NCBI GenBank assembly: GCA_964460665.1
Contig: CAYWSL010000015.1
Span: forward strand, 1 to 49,866
Reading direction: 5' to 3'
Length of the DNA: 49,866 bases
Origin: K23-9 sp964460665
GTDB taxonomy: Bacteria; Planctomycetota; Planctomycetia; Pirellulales; Pirellulaceae
Shown: in pieces, positions 24,905 to 36,800 of the stretch
How the letters are laid out: every line of letters begins with the position of its first letter
Numbering within the stretch: position 1 is the first letter of the stretch
Made by a program: the position numbers and the translations under genes
The notes under the pieces: model-generated
The model's input: only the letters and a program-made list of their open reading frames with translations
Told to the model about the DNA's origin: nothing
The model's database searches: none

Positions 24905-26212
24905 ATGGATAAAGACTCATCCCGTCGCAACTTTCTGAAGACCGGTACAGTAGCCGCTGCCGGCGCTGCACTGACCAGCACGATCGCGAAAACTGCCCAT
25001 GCCGCTGGCAGCGACGAAATCAAAATCGCTCTGATCGGATGCGGTGGTCGTGGTTCTGGTGCGACCAACAACATGTTCGCCACAAAAGGCAACGTCAAGT
25101 TGTACGCAATGGCCGATGCCTTTCAAAAGAAAATCTCCGGTACGCACGCCAGCCTGTCGCGTAAGAATGCCGACAAGATCGATTGCCCGCCCGAGCGTCA
25201 GTTCGCTGGTTTTGACGGATACAAAAAGGCGATCGACACTGACTGCGACGTCGTCATCATCGCGACGCCACCTGGATTCAAGCCGCAGCAGTTCGACTAC
25301 GCAGTCCAGAAAGGCAAGCACATCTTCATGGAAAAGCCAGTCGCTTCAGACGCCGCTGGCGTTCGACGTGTGTTGGATGCTGTCGAAGAATCCAAGAAGA
25401 AGAACTTGATGGTCGGTATCGGACTGCAGCGTCGTCACGAGCCCAAGTACATGCAAGCAGTCGAACGCATTCACGAAGGCGCCATCGGCGACGTGATCGC
25501 ACAGCGTGTCTACTGGAACGGCAACAGCATCTGGTACCGCAACCGCGAACCCAACCACACAGAAATGGGTTTCCAAACCAACAACTGGTACCACTTCACG
25601 TGGTTGTGCGGTGACCAAATTTGCGAACAGCACATCCACAACTTGGATGTCGGTTGCTGGGTCAAAGGCGAATATCCCGTCGAATGCAACGGCATGGGTG
25701 GACGCGGATTGCGAATGGATGGCGACGCCACCAAATCTCAGATCTTTGACCACACGGCATGTGAGTACACGTTTAGCGACGGTACAAAAATGTTCAGCCA
25801 AGGTCGTCACGTAAAAGGTGCTTGGAAACAAGTCGCCGAGTACGCCCACGGCAGCAAAGGGACTGCGGAACTGTCTAAGGGAATCATCGAAGGTCCGAAT
25901 GCGTGGAAGTTTTCCGAGAAAAAGAAAACGAACGGTCACCAGCAGGAGCAACACGACCTGATCGAAGCGCTGATGCGTGGCGAGATCTACAACGAAGGCG
26001 AGTATGGTGCTCACTCCACGTTCACCGCTATCCTAGGTCGCGAAGCTTGCTACAGCGGCAAAGTCGTGAAGTGGGACGAACTGCTGGCCAAGGGCACAGA
26101 CCTTGCCCCCGGTATCGACGAATACACGCTGGAAACCGATCCGCCAGCCATGCCTGGCCCGGACGGTAAGTATCCCGTTGCAGTCCCTGGCAAACACAAC
26201 CCCTTCGCATAG
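24905..26212 (+). CDS. Tat-exported Gfo/Idh/MocA-family oxidoreductase
   Basis: 435 residues. ATG at 24905 with AGGA 8 nt upstream; it starts a twin-arginine signal, SSRRNFLKTG, followed by an Ala-rich hydrophobic stretch ending near AHAAGS. The NAD(P)-binding Rossmann region has IALIGCGGRGSG. HIFMEKPVASD holds Lys144, the conserved EKP catalytic Lys. The C-terminal domain has the HNLDVGCW motif. Tat export keeps a folded, cofactor-loaded enzyme, so it should act in the periplasm. Planctomycetes carry many such paralogs, thought to act on sugars or cyclitols; the substrate is unknown. A strong terminator follows. Confidence 0.92.
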   Translation: MDKDSSRRNFLKTGTVAAAGAALTSTIAKTAHAAGSDEIKIALIGCGGRGSGATNNMFATKGNVKLYAMADAFQKKISGTHASLSRKNADKIDCPPERQFAGFDGYKKAIDTDCDVVIIATPPGFKPQQFDYAVQKGKHIFMEKPVASDAAGVRRVLDAVEESKKKNLMVGIGLQRRHEPKYMQAVERIHEGAIGDVIAQRVYWNGNSIWYRNREPNHTEMGFQTNNWYHFTWLCGDQICEQHIHNLDVGCWVKGEYPVECNGMGGRGLRMDGDATKSQIFDHTACEYTFSDGTKMFSQGRHVKGAWKQVAEYAHGSKGTAELSKGIIEGPNAWKFSEKKKTNGHQQEQHDLIEALMRGEIYNEGEYGAHSTFTAILGREACYSGKVVKWDELLAKGTDLAPGIDEYTLETDPPAMPGPDGKYPVAVPGKHNPFA

Positions 26213-26240
26213 GGCGCACCAGGACTCTGTTTTAACGTCG

Positions 26241-26271
26241 AACGCTCCGGTCATATGCCGGAGCGTTTTTT
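26241..26271 (+). terminator. Rho-independent terminator
   Basis: AACGCTCCGG (26241-26250) pairs with CCGGAGCGTT (26258-26267), 10 perfect base pairs, loop TCATATG, then TTTTTT overlapping the stem end (26266-26271). It lies 29 bp after the oxidoreductase stop. An ATG in the loop (26255) is in frame with the next gene but is most likely not its start. Confidence 0.92.
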
Positions 26272-26296
26272 GTATCCCCAAGGTGCCGACTCGTTC

Positions 26297-29257
26297 GTGA
26301 ACATTCTGCCCGACGACTTGATTCGACTTGCCGGTGAACTCGACGGTGAGTTCCACTCCGGTGAGCTAATGCGTCGTTTGTATTCAACCGACGCGTCGGC
26401 CTATCAAGAAATGCCGCTGGCCGTAGCGATCCCCGAAAATGAAAGTGATCTGCGAAAGCTGATTGTATTCGCATCGGAACATTCTGTCGGCATCATCCCG
26501 CGGACGGCAGGTACTTCGTTAGCTGGACAAGTGGTTGGCAACGGGATCGTTGTCGACGTATCGCGCAAGTTCACCAAGATTCTAGAAATCAATGCTGCTG
26601 ATGGCTGGGTGCGTGTTCAACCCGGCGTCATCCGCAACGAACTAAACATGTCGCTTCGCTCGCACGGCATCCTGTTTGGCCCCGAAACGTCCACACAGAA
26701 TCGCGCGATGGTAGGCGGCATGCTAGGCAACAACTCGTGCGGATCCAATTCGATCAAGTACGGAAGCGTACGCGATCATGTTTTGGAAGTCACCGCGATT
26801 CTGTCGGACGGATCCAAGGTCGTGTTTGGACCTTTGTCGGCCGCCGAGTTTCAACAGAAGTGCGATGGCCCAGAATCACTTGAAACCAGTTTGTACCGCG
26901 ACATCCGCGACTTGCTCAGTTCGCCCGAGGCTCGTGAACAGATTGCGGCCGAATTCCCAAAGCCGAACATCCCTCGGCGCAACACGGGTTACGCGCTGGA
27001 CCTGTTGATGGACGCGGATTGTTTTGACGCGACATTAGGCGGAGGATCAAGTGGCGATCGGCCGTTTCACTTTGGCAAACTGATCGCCGGTAGCGAAGGC
27101 ACGTTATGCTTTGTCACCGAGATGAAACTTCACTGCAACCCACTACCGCCACCGGTCAGCGGCCTGCAATGCGCGCACTTTGAAACGATCGACGAAGCCC
27201 TTCGTGCAACTCAGTTGGCGGTCAAGTACGACTGTTTCGCCTGCGAGTTGATCGATCGATACGTCTTGGACGGAACAAAGCGCAGCCTGGAACACCGCGA
27301 GAATCGATTCTTCATCGAAGGCGATCCTGGTGCGATCTTGGTCACCGAGATCCGTGGACAAACCGAAGCTGAAGTGCTGGATGTGACCACGAAGATCGAA
27401 GCCGACATGCGGGCTGCCAACCTGGGAACCAGCTTCCCCGTCTTGTTTGGCGACGACACGGTCAAGATTTGGAATCTTCGCAAAGCCGGCTTGGGATTGC
27501 TATGCAACGTCCCCGGTGATGCAAAGCCGACACCGGTCATCGAAGACACAGCCGTCGATGTAGACGACTTGCCCGACTACATCGCAGAGTTCAATCGTCA
27601 GTTGGACGAAAAGTACCAGATGGAATGCGCGCACTTCGCGCACGCAGGCAGCGGCGAAATTCACCTGCGGCCGATCGTGAATCTGAAAACGACGAAAGGA
27701 AACAAACAATTTCGGGGCGTGGCTGAAACGATCGCCACTTTGGTGAAACAGTACCGCGGATCCCTTTCGGGCGAACATGGCGACGGACGGTTGCGCGGCG
27801 AGTTCCTGCAGCAGATGGTCGGGAGCGAAAACTTCGAGCGAATTCGACAAGTCAAACGCACTTGGGACCCGGGGAACGTTTTCAATCCAAATAAGATTGT
27901 TGACACGCCACCGATGAACGAACATTTGCGTTACACGCCGGGCCAGCAAACCAAGCCAGTCAACGAACTGTTTGATTGGTCGTCGACCATCAATGTTCTA
28001 GGGGCCGCCGAGATGTGTACCGGGTCGGGCGATTGCCGTAAAACGCATCTTAGCGGCGGCACAATGTGCCCCAGCTACATGGCGACGCGCGAAGAAAAGG
28101 ATTCGACGCGGGCGCGAGCCAATATGCTCCGGCACGCGATCACTCATCCTGTCGGTGAAAACCCGTTCAACAACCAAGACTTAAATGAAGTCTTGGATCT
28201 ATGTCTGTCGTGCAAGGGATGCAAAAAGGAATGCCCCTCGACCGTCGACATGGCGAAACTGAAAGCCGAATTCCAACAGCACTACTACGACGCCAACGGC
28301 AGCCCACGACGTGCAAGGATGATCGCCAAGTTCGCAAGCAGCCAACGTCTGGCCGCGCGGGTTCCATGGCTATGGAACTTAGCATTTGGAAAAGCTTTTT
28401 CACGGCGACTGCTGAATCGAATGGTGGGATTTCATCCCCAGCGCACGATCCCTGGCCTAAGCCGGCGCACGCTGCGATCGTGGTTTGACGGCAGATCCAC
28501 CCGGACAGCAAACACGACGGGTGAAAAACGGGTGATGTTGTTCTGCGATGAATTCACCAACTACAACGATGTCGAAATCGGCATCAAGACGGTCCAGCTG
28601 TTAGAACGGCTTGGGTACACGGTTTCGATGCCGGACTTATTGGAAAGCGGCCGAACGTGGCTGTCAAAAGGTTTTGTTCGCCAAGCGAAAACGATTTTGA
28701 ATACGAACACGCGGCGTCTGGCGGACTTGGTCAACGCCGATTGTCCATTGCTGGGAATCGAACCTTCCGCGATTTTGACCATGCGTGACGAAGCGATCGA
28801 TCTAGCTGATGACGACTTGAAGGAATCGGCTCAGCGAGTCGCTCAGCACAGCCTGACCTTAGAAGAATTTCTGGCTCGCGAAGCCGATGCTGGTCAGATC
28901 ACTTCGGATGCGTTCACCGACCAGGCATGCCAGATCAAATTCCATGGCCACTGCTTCCAAAAAGCACTCACCGGCGAGTCAGCGTCGGTACGGGCTTTGC
29001 AGCTGCCGCAAAATTACCAAGTCGAACTGATCCCCAGCGGCTGCTGTGGGATGGCGGGTTCGTTTGGCTACGAAAAAGAGCACTACGATGTGTCGATGAA
29101 GATCGGCTCACTGGTATTGTTTCCAGCGGTGCGATCGGCAGGATCGGACGTCGTGATCGCAGCAACCGGCACGTCGTGCCGCCACCAAATCAAAGACGGA
29201 ACCGGCAAGCAAGCATTGCACGTAGCAGAAGTCCTGCACGCAGCGTTAAGGCAGTAG
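26297..29257 (+). CDS. FAD-linked oxidase fused to 4Fe-4S/CCG-domain subunit (D-lactate / 2-hydroxyacid dehydrogenase-like)
   Basis: 986 residues from the GTG at 26297; GlcD-like and GlcF-like parts in one chain, as in YdiJ/Dld-II type enzymes that oxidise 2-hydroxyacids such as D-lactate or D-2-hydroxyglutarate and pass electrons to the membrane chain. N-terminal FAD-binding_4 with RTAGTSLAGQVVGNGIV and NNSCGSNSIKYGSV; FAD-oxidase C-terminal domain with GSGEIHLRP and GEHGDGRLRG. Fe-S part: CTGSGDC...MCP (from residue 574) and CLSCKGCKKECP (from 636); C-terminal cysteine-rich domain with GCCGMAGSFGYE (916-927). In-frame ATG 26255 sits in the terminator loop, so GTG 26297 is preferred. Substrate not determined. 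Confidence 0.9.
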   Translation: MNILPDDLIRLAGELDGEFHSGELMRRLYSTDASAYQEMPLAVAIPENESDLRKLIVFASEHSVGIIPRTAGTSLAGQVVGNGIVVDVSRKFTKILEINAADGWVRVQPGVIRNELNMSLRSHGILFGPETSTQNRAMVGGMLGNNSCGSNSIKYGSVRDHVLEVTAILSDGSKVVFGPLSAAEFQQKCDGPESLETSLYRDIRDLLSSPEAREQIAAEFPKPNIPRRNTGYALDLLMDADCFDATLGGGSSGDRPFHFGKLIAGSEGTLCFVTEMKLHCNPLPPPVSGLQCAHFETIDEALRATQLAVKYDCFACELIDRYVLDGTKRSLEHRENRFFIEGDPGAILVTEIRGQTEAEVLDVTTKIEADMRAANLGTSFPVLFGDDTVKIWNLRKAGLGLLCNVPGDAKPTPVIEDTAVDVDDLPDYIAEFNRQLDEKYQMECAHFAHAGSGEIHLRPIVNLKTTKGNKQFRGVAETIATLVKQYRGSLSGEHGDGRLRGEFLQQMVGSENFERIRQVKRTWDPGNVFNPNKIVDTPPMNEHLRYTPGQQTKPVNELFDWSSTINVLGAAEMCTGSGDCRKTHLSGGTMCPSYMATREEKDSTRARANMLRHAITHPVGENPFNNQDLNEVLDLCLSCKGCKKECPSTVDMAKLKAEFQQHYYDANGSPRRARMIAKFASSQRLAARVPWLWNLAFGKAFSRRLLNRMVGFHPQRTIPGLSRRTLRSWFDGRSTRTANTTGEKRVMLFCDEFTNYNDVEIGIKTVQLLERLGYTVSMPDLLESGRTWLSKGFVRQAKTILNTNTRRLADLVNADCPLLGIEPSAILTMRDEAIDLADDDLKESAQRVAQHSLTLEEFLAREADAGQITSDAFTDQACQIKFHGHCFQKALTGESASVRALQLPQNYQVELIPSGCCGMAGSFGYEKEHYDVSMKIGSLVLFPAVRSAGSDVVIAATGTSCRHQIKDGTGKQALHVAEVLHAALRQ

Positions 29258-29504
29258 GCAAGAGCTTGCAATCGAAAACCAACTGGCTTCCCAGTTCGGA
29301 CAGCGGTTCAACGGACTGGCAATCTTTGTTTTGCCGAATTCACAGGCAGAGGGGAGACATGATTCAGAGTCCAGGCTGCCAAATACAATCTCGATTCCGT
29401 CGCAATGGCCTCGTCTGGTGGGTCGACAAAACGGTCTTTTCTAACGACGATGGTGCATCGGGTCCGAAGCGGTTCACGACAGTTCATTGGAAAAGGTTAC
29501 TTGA

Positions 29505-30755
29505 ATGGAAATCCTGGGTGGTCCCCTTTACGCGGTTGCGGGTGCCGGTGAGTCGCATGGGCCTGCCGTCACAACGATGATTTTTGGGTGCCCGGCAGGT
29601 CATTACATCCGTCGCCAAGACGTTCAGGACTTCTTGGACCGTCGTCGCCCCGGTGGCAACAAACACGGAACGCCGCGCAACGAGAAAGACAAGGTCATCT
29701 TTCTGTCGGGCATCTATCAGGACGACAACGACAAACTGCTGACCGGTACGCAGCTATCGGTAAAAGTCGGCGAAGATTCGTTTCAAACCGAAGGCTATGA
29801 AGAAGGCTACACAACGGGCGAACCCATCGCCGCGATCGTGCTATCGACATCCAAGAAGTCCGGCGACTACACGCAGTTCACCGGCACCAAAGGCGAGGTC
29901 CGACCAGGACACACCGATCTGGTGAAATTCCATAAGTCGCGCGGCTACGTCGATGTTCGCGGTGGCGGACGCAGCAGTTATCGTGCGACGATCAGCGACG
30001 TGATCGGCGGCTCGGTGGCCAGGCTGTATTTGCACGAAAATTTCGGAACTGTCTTTCTGTCGTCCATTTGCCAAGTCGGTGAGTTGAAGGCCGAGCGAAC
30101 TTTGGCATCGCACTTCCAGGGGTTGATCGACGATTCGGGCAGCCAGATCGTATCGCCTGAAGAAATCGAATCTGCGGCGAAGCTGATGGGCGAAGCCGAA
30201 ATTCATTCGATCGACACCGCGTTCGCAAACGCCGCGGCAGAGTTGATTAAAGAAACACGCAAAGATGGCGACTCATTGGGCGCCGCCGTCGAAGTTTGCG
30301 CTTTGAATGTGCCGCCATTGTTGGGCGAACCGCTGTACCAAAGCCTGAAAGCGCGAATCATGGGAACGCTTGGCGGGCTGAACGCGGTTCAGTCATGCGA
30401 AGTCGGCGCGGGGATCGATGTGATCAGACGTCGCGGCAGCGAAAACAACGACCCCATCCGAAAGACGGGATACACCAGCAATAGCCACGGCGGCTTGATC
30501 GGCGGAATGACAACCGGCATGCCACTCGTATTTCGCGTTGGGCTCAAGCCAACGTCAACAATCAACAAAACGCAAAAGTCGGTACGCAAAAATCTAGACG
30601 AGATCGATTTTGAGTTGGAAAAAGGACGACATGATCCGTGTGTCGGCGTCCGCGCGGGCGTGACACTGGAGTCACGAATGGCGATCGAGGTTATGAACGC
30701 CGCGATGACGCAAAAAGCGAGCAGCTTGGCCGAAGGACTGAAGGCGCTGTTTTAA
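29505..30755 (+). CDS. aroC: Chorismate synthase
   Basis: 416 residues. Last step of the shikimate pathway: 5-enolpyruvylshikimate-3-phosphate to chorismate, using reduced FMN; cytoplasmic. Signatures: GESHG near residue 16, RRPGG, RPGHTDLVKFHK, VRGGGRSSYRAT, SNSHGG, and GRHDPC near the C-terminus. It is longer than the usual 350-390, with extra sequence around GELKAERTLASHFQG. It stands alone, not with other aro genes. Confidence 0.95.
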   Translation: MEILGGPLYAVAGAGESHGPAVTTMIFGCPAGHYIRRQDVQDFLDRRRPGGNKHGTPRNEKDKVIFLSGIYQDDNDKLLTGTQLSVKVGEDSFQTEGYEEGYTTGEPIAAIVLSTSKKSGDYTQFTGTKGEVRPGHTDLVKFHKSRGYVDVRGGGRSSYRATISDVIGGSVARLYLHENFGTVFLSSICQVGELKAERTLASHFQGLIDDSGSQIVSPEEIESAAKLMGEAEIHSIDTAFANAAAELIKETRKDGDSLGAAVEVCALNVPPLLGEPLYQSLKARIMGTLGGLNAVQSCEVGAGIDVIRRRGSENNDPIRKTGYTSNSHGGLIGGMTTGMPLVFRVGLKPTSTINKTQKSVRKNLDEIDFELEKGRHDPCVGVRAGVTLESRMAIEVMNAAMTQKASSLAEGLKALF

Positions 30756-30775
30756 GGCTAATCGAAAGTGGCCGA

Positions 30776-30810
30776 ACGCTCCGCAGAGCCTGGAAACAAG
30801 GTGGGAGCGT
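30776..30810. terminator. Possible bidirectional terminator between convergent genes
   Basis: ACGCTCC (30776-30782) pairs with GGAGCGT (30804-30810) around a 21-nt loop in the 74-bp gap between chorismate synthase and the giant TPR gene. No T tract, so weak. Confidence 0.35.
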
Positions 30811-30829
30811 CGTAACAAGACGGTAGGAT

Positions 30830-33800
30830 TCACTCGCTTGGTGCCAATAAATCGTCTGGTAATTTTTCTGGCCATGGGCCCATCAATGAAACTGATCGTA
30901 GCTTGGCCTTGCGATCTTTTTCGCACAGGAATCCGAAACGCTGATCCAAGCCCGCCGTGAATTGTCCGGCGCGAGTCCCGTTGATGGAGATAGCGAACAC
31001 GTCTCTTGATTCGTGCTTGATGACGACGTCGTTCCATTGCCCTGGCTTTAGCTGATAGGCGGCAGAATCTTTCGCGTCCAGTGCGACTTCGTTCAGCGAT
31101 TTGGCCGCGAACGATTCCGCGGAATGGCGTTGTCGGATCCAACGCAATTTCAGCTGTCCATCGCGAATCAGCACTGCTGTCCTGCCGACGGTTGGATGCG
31201 ATTCCATGCTGTTCTTCGGATCGTAGTGCAGCTGAAACTGCACGGATTCGCCTTCAAGAATCGGCCGTGCATATTGTAAGTGCCGCATGTCGGCTGCTTC
31301 CTCGCGACTACCGGTCTGCAACACTCCATCGGCAACGTACCAGGTGGTGTTGGTGCCCGCGTTCTGTTGTTCAATTTTTCGCAGCGATACGATGTTCGCT
31401 TTGAACTGATTGTTTTCATATGGCAGATGGGCGTTGTTCAACTGGCCTTCGAACAGGGCACATGTCCACCCGCGTAACTGAGGCTCCAGCAAGTCAATGC
31501 TGCGCGGGATCACTGGGTTTCCGCCAATCGCAATCTTGCTGGCGCGGCCCACGGCATTTCCGCGAATGTCGATCCCAATAAATGGCATGGACGTTGACCT
31601 AGCATCGGATCGATTCAAGGAAACATCGTTCACCAGAAGGTCGACTTCGTTCTTGCCGCAGGAGAGTTTCAGCGTGTTCGCGGAAATGGTGTTTGAACGA
31701 ATGTGATCGATGTTCGCCGAGTTGCGACCGAGCCCAGCGCGAACGGTCAGCTTTCTCTGATCCGGCGTCAGAGTGTACGTCGTGCCTTGGTAAAAAGTGC
31801 TAGTGGCGTGCTGGGCGTCTTTGTGATCTGTTTCATACTGAAACGTGAAGTTGCCAACGATGGGGTACTTCAGCATCACAACGCTGTGATCGCTGCCAGC
31901 GGCCATGTGTAAGCCATCATCGCGCAGCTGCGTTTTTAATTGGGTGGCTTCGGTGACTGGCATATGCAAATAGGGTAATTGCACGTGAATCCAGTGCTTC
32001 ATCGCTGGCTTGGTCGTCGCGTCCGCTATCGTGCCAACGTTCAGTTTGATTGCGTATCGGTGAAAAAACGACGTTGCGATACCAAGACGTCGATGGGTCG
32101 CGTGGTTCACGACCGCTGGCCAATAGCCAGCCACTTTGGATCGAAGCGATTCGACATGGCTGCAGCGAACCAGAAACAGTATCGATTCCATAGGCATTGG
32201 CGATACTTCGGCCGCGACTGGCTGAGTCGCCTTTAGCCGTTCTCCCACCAGTGCAAGCAGTTTTGCTGCCGCAGCGTGGTCACGTTTGGCTAATAACGCT
32301 AAACCAAGAATCGCATCCGATTCGCCACCATCAGGAATGCCAATGTCAACGGCAATTCGTTGCTCTAGCTTCTCAACAAGGGCTGCACCTTGCGAACACT
32401 CTACAGCTGTGTCGGCCAAGAAAAGACCTGCACTGGTGACGGGAAAATCCTTGTCTGCGACGGACAGTTTTTGGGCATTCGCCAGGAACGGCATAGTTGG
32501 CTGCAGCGCCGCCGGAGGTTCGGCGTACAGTACGATACCGCTAGGCGAAAGCAACCGAGGAACCCCGTTAGAGGCGGCTGGATCAGGATCGTCAGACGAC
32601 CCCAGGACCATTTGCTGCAACAGTCCCAGACGATCTTCGCTTTTCACATTTAGCAGATCCAACGAGACTTGCGAAAACATGCCCGACGAAAGGTCGAATC
32701 CGTTTCGATGCTCAGCGAACTGGCGCAACAGCCCACCGCTAATGAGAGCTCGATTGTTGATCATCGATGCGCGAAGTAATTTGAGTGCTTTCTGGTTAAC
32801 GGTCTCGCTTTCAACGTCGCTGGGTGTGGCGCTGCTGCGAAGCTTCGTGCTGGCAAAACATGCTTCAACAGCCTGACCAGCGACCGAGTCACTGACTTCC
32901 TCGCGTTCGATCAAATCTCTGGTAAGCCATGTCCAAACGCTTGCCGCTTGACTGGTGTCAGGATCATTCGCGGCAATCTTTAGCAAGCTCAATTTCACCG
33001 CGATCAGCTCTGGCGAATCGACGTTTCGATCTTTCAGCGGACCGATTGCATGAATCGCTGCGTCAACGACATGCTTGGGTTCACCAACGTTCAAAACCGA
33101 GTTCAGCTTGGCTGCCGATGTCAGTTTGGCATCGGCCGCGTAGGGCTTCAGCCACTGCGACATTTCTTGCAAGGCATCACGCAACTCTTCTTCGTCATGC
33201 AGCGCGGCGGCCAGCTGAACAGACATCACGTTGGCAACGATTGCTGATTTTTCACTGGCTGTCCCGAATGACTGCAGACGTTTCTGCAAGTCATTTTCAT
33301 TACCGCTACGCACCGCAACACTAACCAAGACCTCGGCGACGCTACCATAATCAGCTGGAGAAAATTTCTCGCTAAATGTCGAAGCCTGATCAACGACTGG
33401 TACCAAGTACGGAAACAACGCCTTGGAATTATTCATCGGAAATACGATTCGGCACAGATTTTCATAGGCCGATAGATCGCGTTTGGCATCGATCGTCTCG
33501 GGATACCGTTTTATCAATGCCAACATTTGCGCGATCACATCTGCGTGCTTTTCCGTGCGTCCTGACAGTGGAGCTTGAACGCTGGTTGTCACGGTTTCAC
33601 CAACCGTTCCTGTCCGGACTTTGCCATCGGCGAAGCCTTCAGCAAGACACTGTAAAGCCTGCTGCCAAAGATTGTGGCGGGCAGCGACTTCAGCCAATTC
33701 CAAGCTGACTTCTGTTGGCGTTAATTTTGGTGACCGTCCGGAATCTGAAGTTTCCATGAAGAAACGCAGATTGCTGAAAATTTCGCGCAAGCGATTTACT

Positions 33801-36800
33801 TCTACGTTCGATGGGGCAGCGTTTCGCTTGCTATTTTCGACCAGCAAGTTTCGACAGAGACCCGCTCCCACCTGAAACTGGCGAGCAGGCTTTGCTATCT
33901 GGATGATTCGCAGGGCAAGAATTTCAGCTTTGCCGCGAACAGCTGTGTCGCTAGACCGCAGCGCCACCGATGCCACGATATGTGCAACTCCAATGTCCTT
34001 GGCGATTCGCGTCAAATCCTTTTGTGCTATTGGCTGGTCTTCGTTTGGGAAAAGCGACGTTAGCTCGTCAACCTTTTTGTCAGCGCCCGGTTTTTTCAAT
34101 GCCAGATCGATCAGGATCCCTATCGAAAGCAGTGTGTATTTTGACTCCTCTGTTTTCTTAGCAGCTGCAAGTGCCCGATCAAACCCCCGCAGGCGCACGC
34201 GTCCATTTTCCGACTTTGCCATTTCCAGTATGGCATAGCTTAATCCAGCAAATACCTTTGAATTGAAGTAGCCATTGGGCAAAGCGTTCGACTGCAGCGA
34301 TGTCACTGCGTTGACTCTGCGACTAAGAAACTCGGTAAAGTCCTTGGTGGAAAGCCCACCAATCAGAGCAGCTCGTACTCCGATCAGCTGCTCCCGCGTA
34401 CGACCGTTAAACTCGTCTCGATTAAGAGCTTCGTTGCAAATCATCACCCCCTCAAGCGGCATACGGAGGCTCTGAAACTGTACAGCGTACGCCAACTTGC
34501 TAGATAGAGCTGCGACCTTATCGCCTCGGTTGACTAGCTTTTTTTCGCGTGCAAGAAGAGTGGCGTAGGCCATAAGTAGTTCTGTACTAGCCTGCTGGCT
34601 ATTTCCAACCGCATTTTGCCATACGGAAAGTTGATTTCCGATCATTTGCTTTGCAGAATTGGTCGCGACGCGATCACGAACCTTATTCATAATCGTGACG
34701 GCAGGGTCAATACGTCCTTGTTGGTTCAGAACGACTGCGATCTGCCACCACAATTCAGTTGGCACTTTCGGGTTCTTCTTGATCAGTTCTTGGACCCATT
34801 TGTCTAGATCTTGATCCGTTCGTCCAACACCGTGAGAGCAGATCGAAAGCACTTCTGCAAAGTCTTTGGTTTTTGGATCATCCAAACGTTTTTGGATTGT
34901 AGCTTTCAGAGTTGATTGCTGCGTGGTGCTCGCTTGAGCCGCTGTGAAATAGTAGTAGTACAAACCTTGAAAGACGCCAGTTGACGACTGACGTCCGAAA
35001 CTCCAACCTTTGAATTCAGGACTGTAAGCTTGGTCATCTGCGAAGGCGCGCTGTCCAATCGCAAGACAAATCCTCTTGCGTTGCGAGTCGTTGCCCGATT
35101 GAATCTGACTTTCCACCATTTCAACCAACGCGGTGAGTGGCACATTCTTGGTTGCCAGCGCGGCTTGCGCCGAAGAGCTGGCCAACGCTAAGATTGCGTT
35201 GCGTGCTTGAGGCTGCATTCTCGCCGAATCAATCTCGCTGAACGCGATAAACAGATCCTCCGTTTTGCGAGCCGAGCTAATCGAACTAACAAAAATTGAG
35301 TAGTCATCGCCCAGTAGCTCCGGCTTTTCGCGAAAGGCTAGTAGAAACAGGTTTCCAGCGGTCTCGCGGTCGCTGGCCGTGTAGAGCTGCTTGGCTTTGG
35401 CCCAAACATCCTTGGCCACCGCAGGGTTGCGTTTGATTGCTGCTTGGTACAAGCCAATCGCGTCGATATCACGGCCCATTGCGCTATACAGTTCAGCCAA
35501 CTCGGATTGAAGCTTGAATGAGTTAGGTGACGATCTGGCACGCTGTTCGGACTGGCTGACCAGGCTAACCAACCGTCCGGCTTTGGTCAGAATTAGTGTC
35601 GCACTGGAGCGTTGCTTGACCGCATCGCGACTGGCGCTGCCTGCCAAACGCCGAAGTAGCGAACTGGCGACTTCCGCGGCGGCCTTTTTGTTGTCGGCCG
35701 ACAAAAAGGCATTGCCGATTTCCAGCTGGTCTTCCACCGATGGATTGCCGCGCCGATAGATGCGTTGGCGCAGCGAATCGGCTAGCTTTTCTTCGCCCAA
35801 GCTGGTCAAGCTGGTCAACAAAGATCGCTCAGCCAATTGGCTCAGGTTCATCGCGAACAGGTGCTGCGCTGCCGATAAAGCGCGGTCTTGGTTCTTCACG
35901 TTGATGGCTGCTTGCAACGCGATCATTTCGCGTTGCTTGATGATACGGTGGTCCTTTGTGTCGATCGAATCTAATATCGTCAGGACAGTGTCGTAGCGAG
36001 ATTCCAACATGTGCATTCGCGCCGATTCGATCGCTAAATCTTCAGCCTCGGGGTACTCCTTCGATAACCGATCCAGAGTGGCGGCTGCAGACTTGTTGTC
36101 TTTCATCCAGTTGTAGACGTAGGCCGACGCTACGCCGCGAAGTTGCCGTTCGCGTTTGGCATACTTATCGTCCAGCTTTACCTTCGATGGGCGGCTCAAG
36201 GCGCTTGATAAAGCAGATCGTGTCGAGGATTCTTCGTTGATTTTGAAGACTGGGTAGAGACGATTGGCTAGACCTGATGAAAGCAGTAGTGAATTATTGG
36301 GTGTCGCAATCGTAACGTACTTGCTGCGACGATCAGCTCCGACCACCTTCGTGCGCGTCGTCTGCGATTGCGGTAAATAGCCTTGGTCGCCGTGTCGCTT
36401 TTTTTGTTCAATCGCCTGCAGAGAAAGCAAAAGATCCAGGGCCATCAGTTTTCGTTCTAGCGTTGTGCCCGATGTTGATGTTGCAGTGGTTCCGATCGTC
36501 AAATTCATTGCATCAGAAAGCCGATCACATTGGAACGCCGTGATGGTTTCGGACCAATCGGGCAGTTGTGCTTGGAGCTTAAACAGCAGTGTTTGGGTTT
36601 GACTGGTTAGACCCGTTGAGCTGGCGAATTTGAACGCCGAAAGAATCTTCTCTGGCGTGTCGATATCAGCCAGGAACTTGTTTTGCAGTTTAGCCTCTTC
36701 GGTCGATTTGTTGGCGAGTTTCAGCTCCCGGTAGTAGGAAGTAGCGAACGTGCGAAGCCGCGATGAGTCGGGGCGCAACTGCAGTTGCTCGTACGCGTCT

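Noticed and set aside
26255..26296. ATG at 26255 as start of the FAD/Fe-S gene
   Set aside because: It is in the loop of a strong terminator hairpin, and the added codons are not part of the family.
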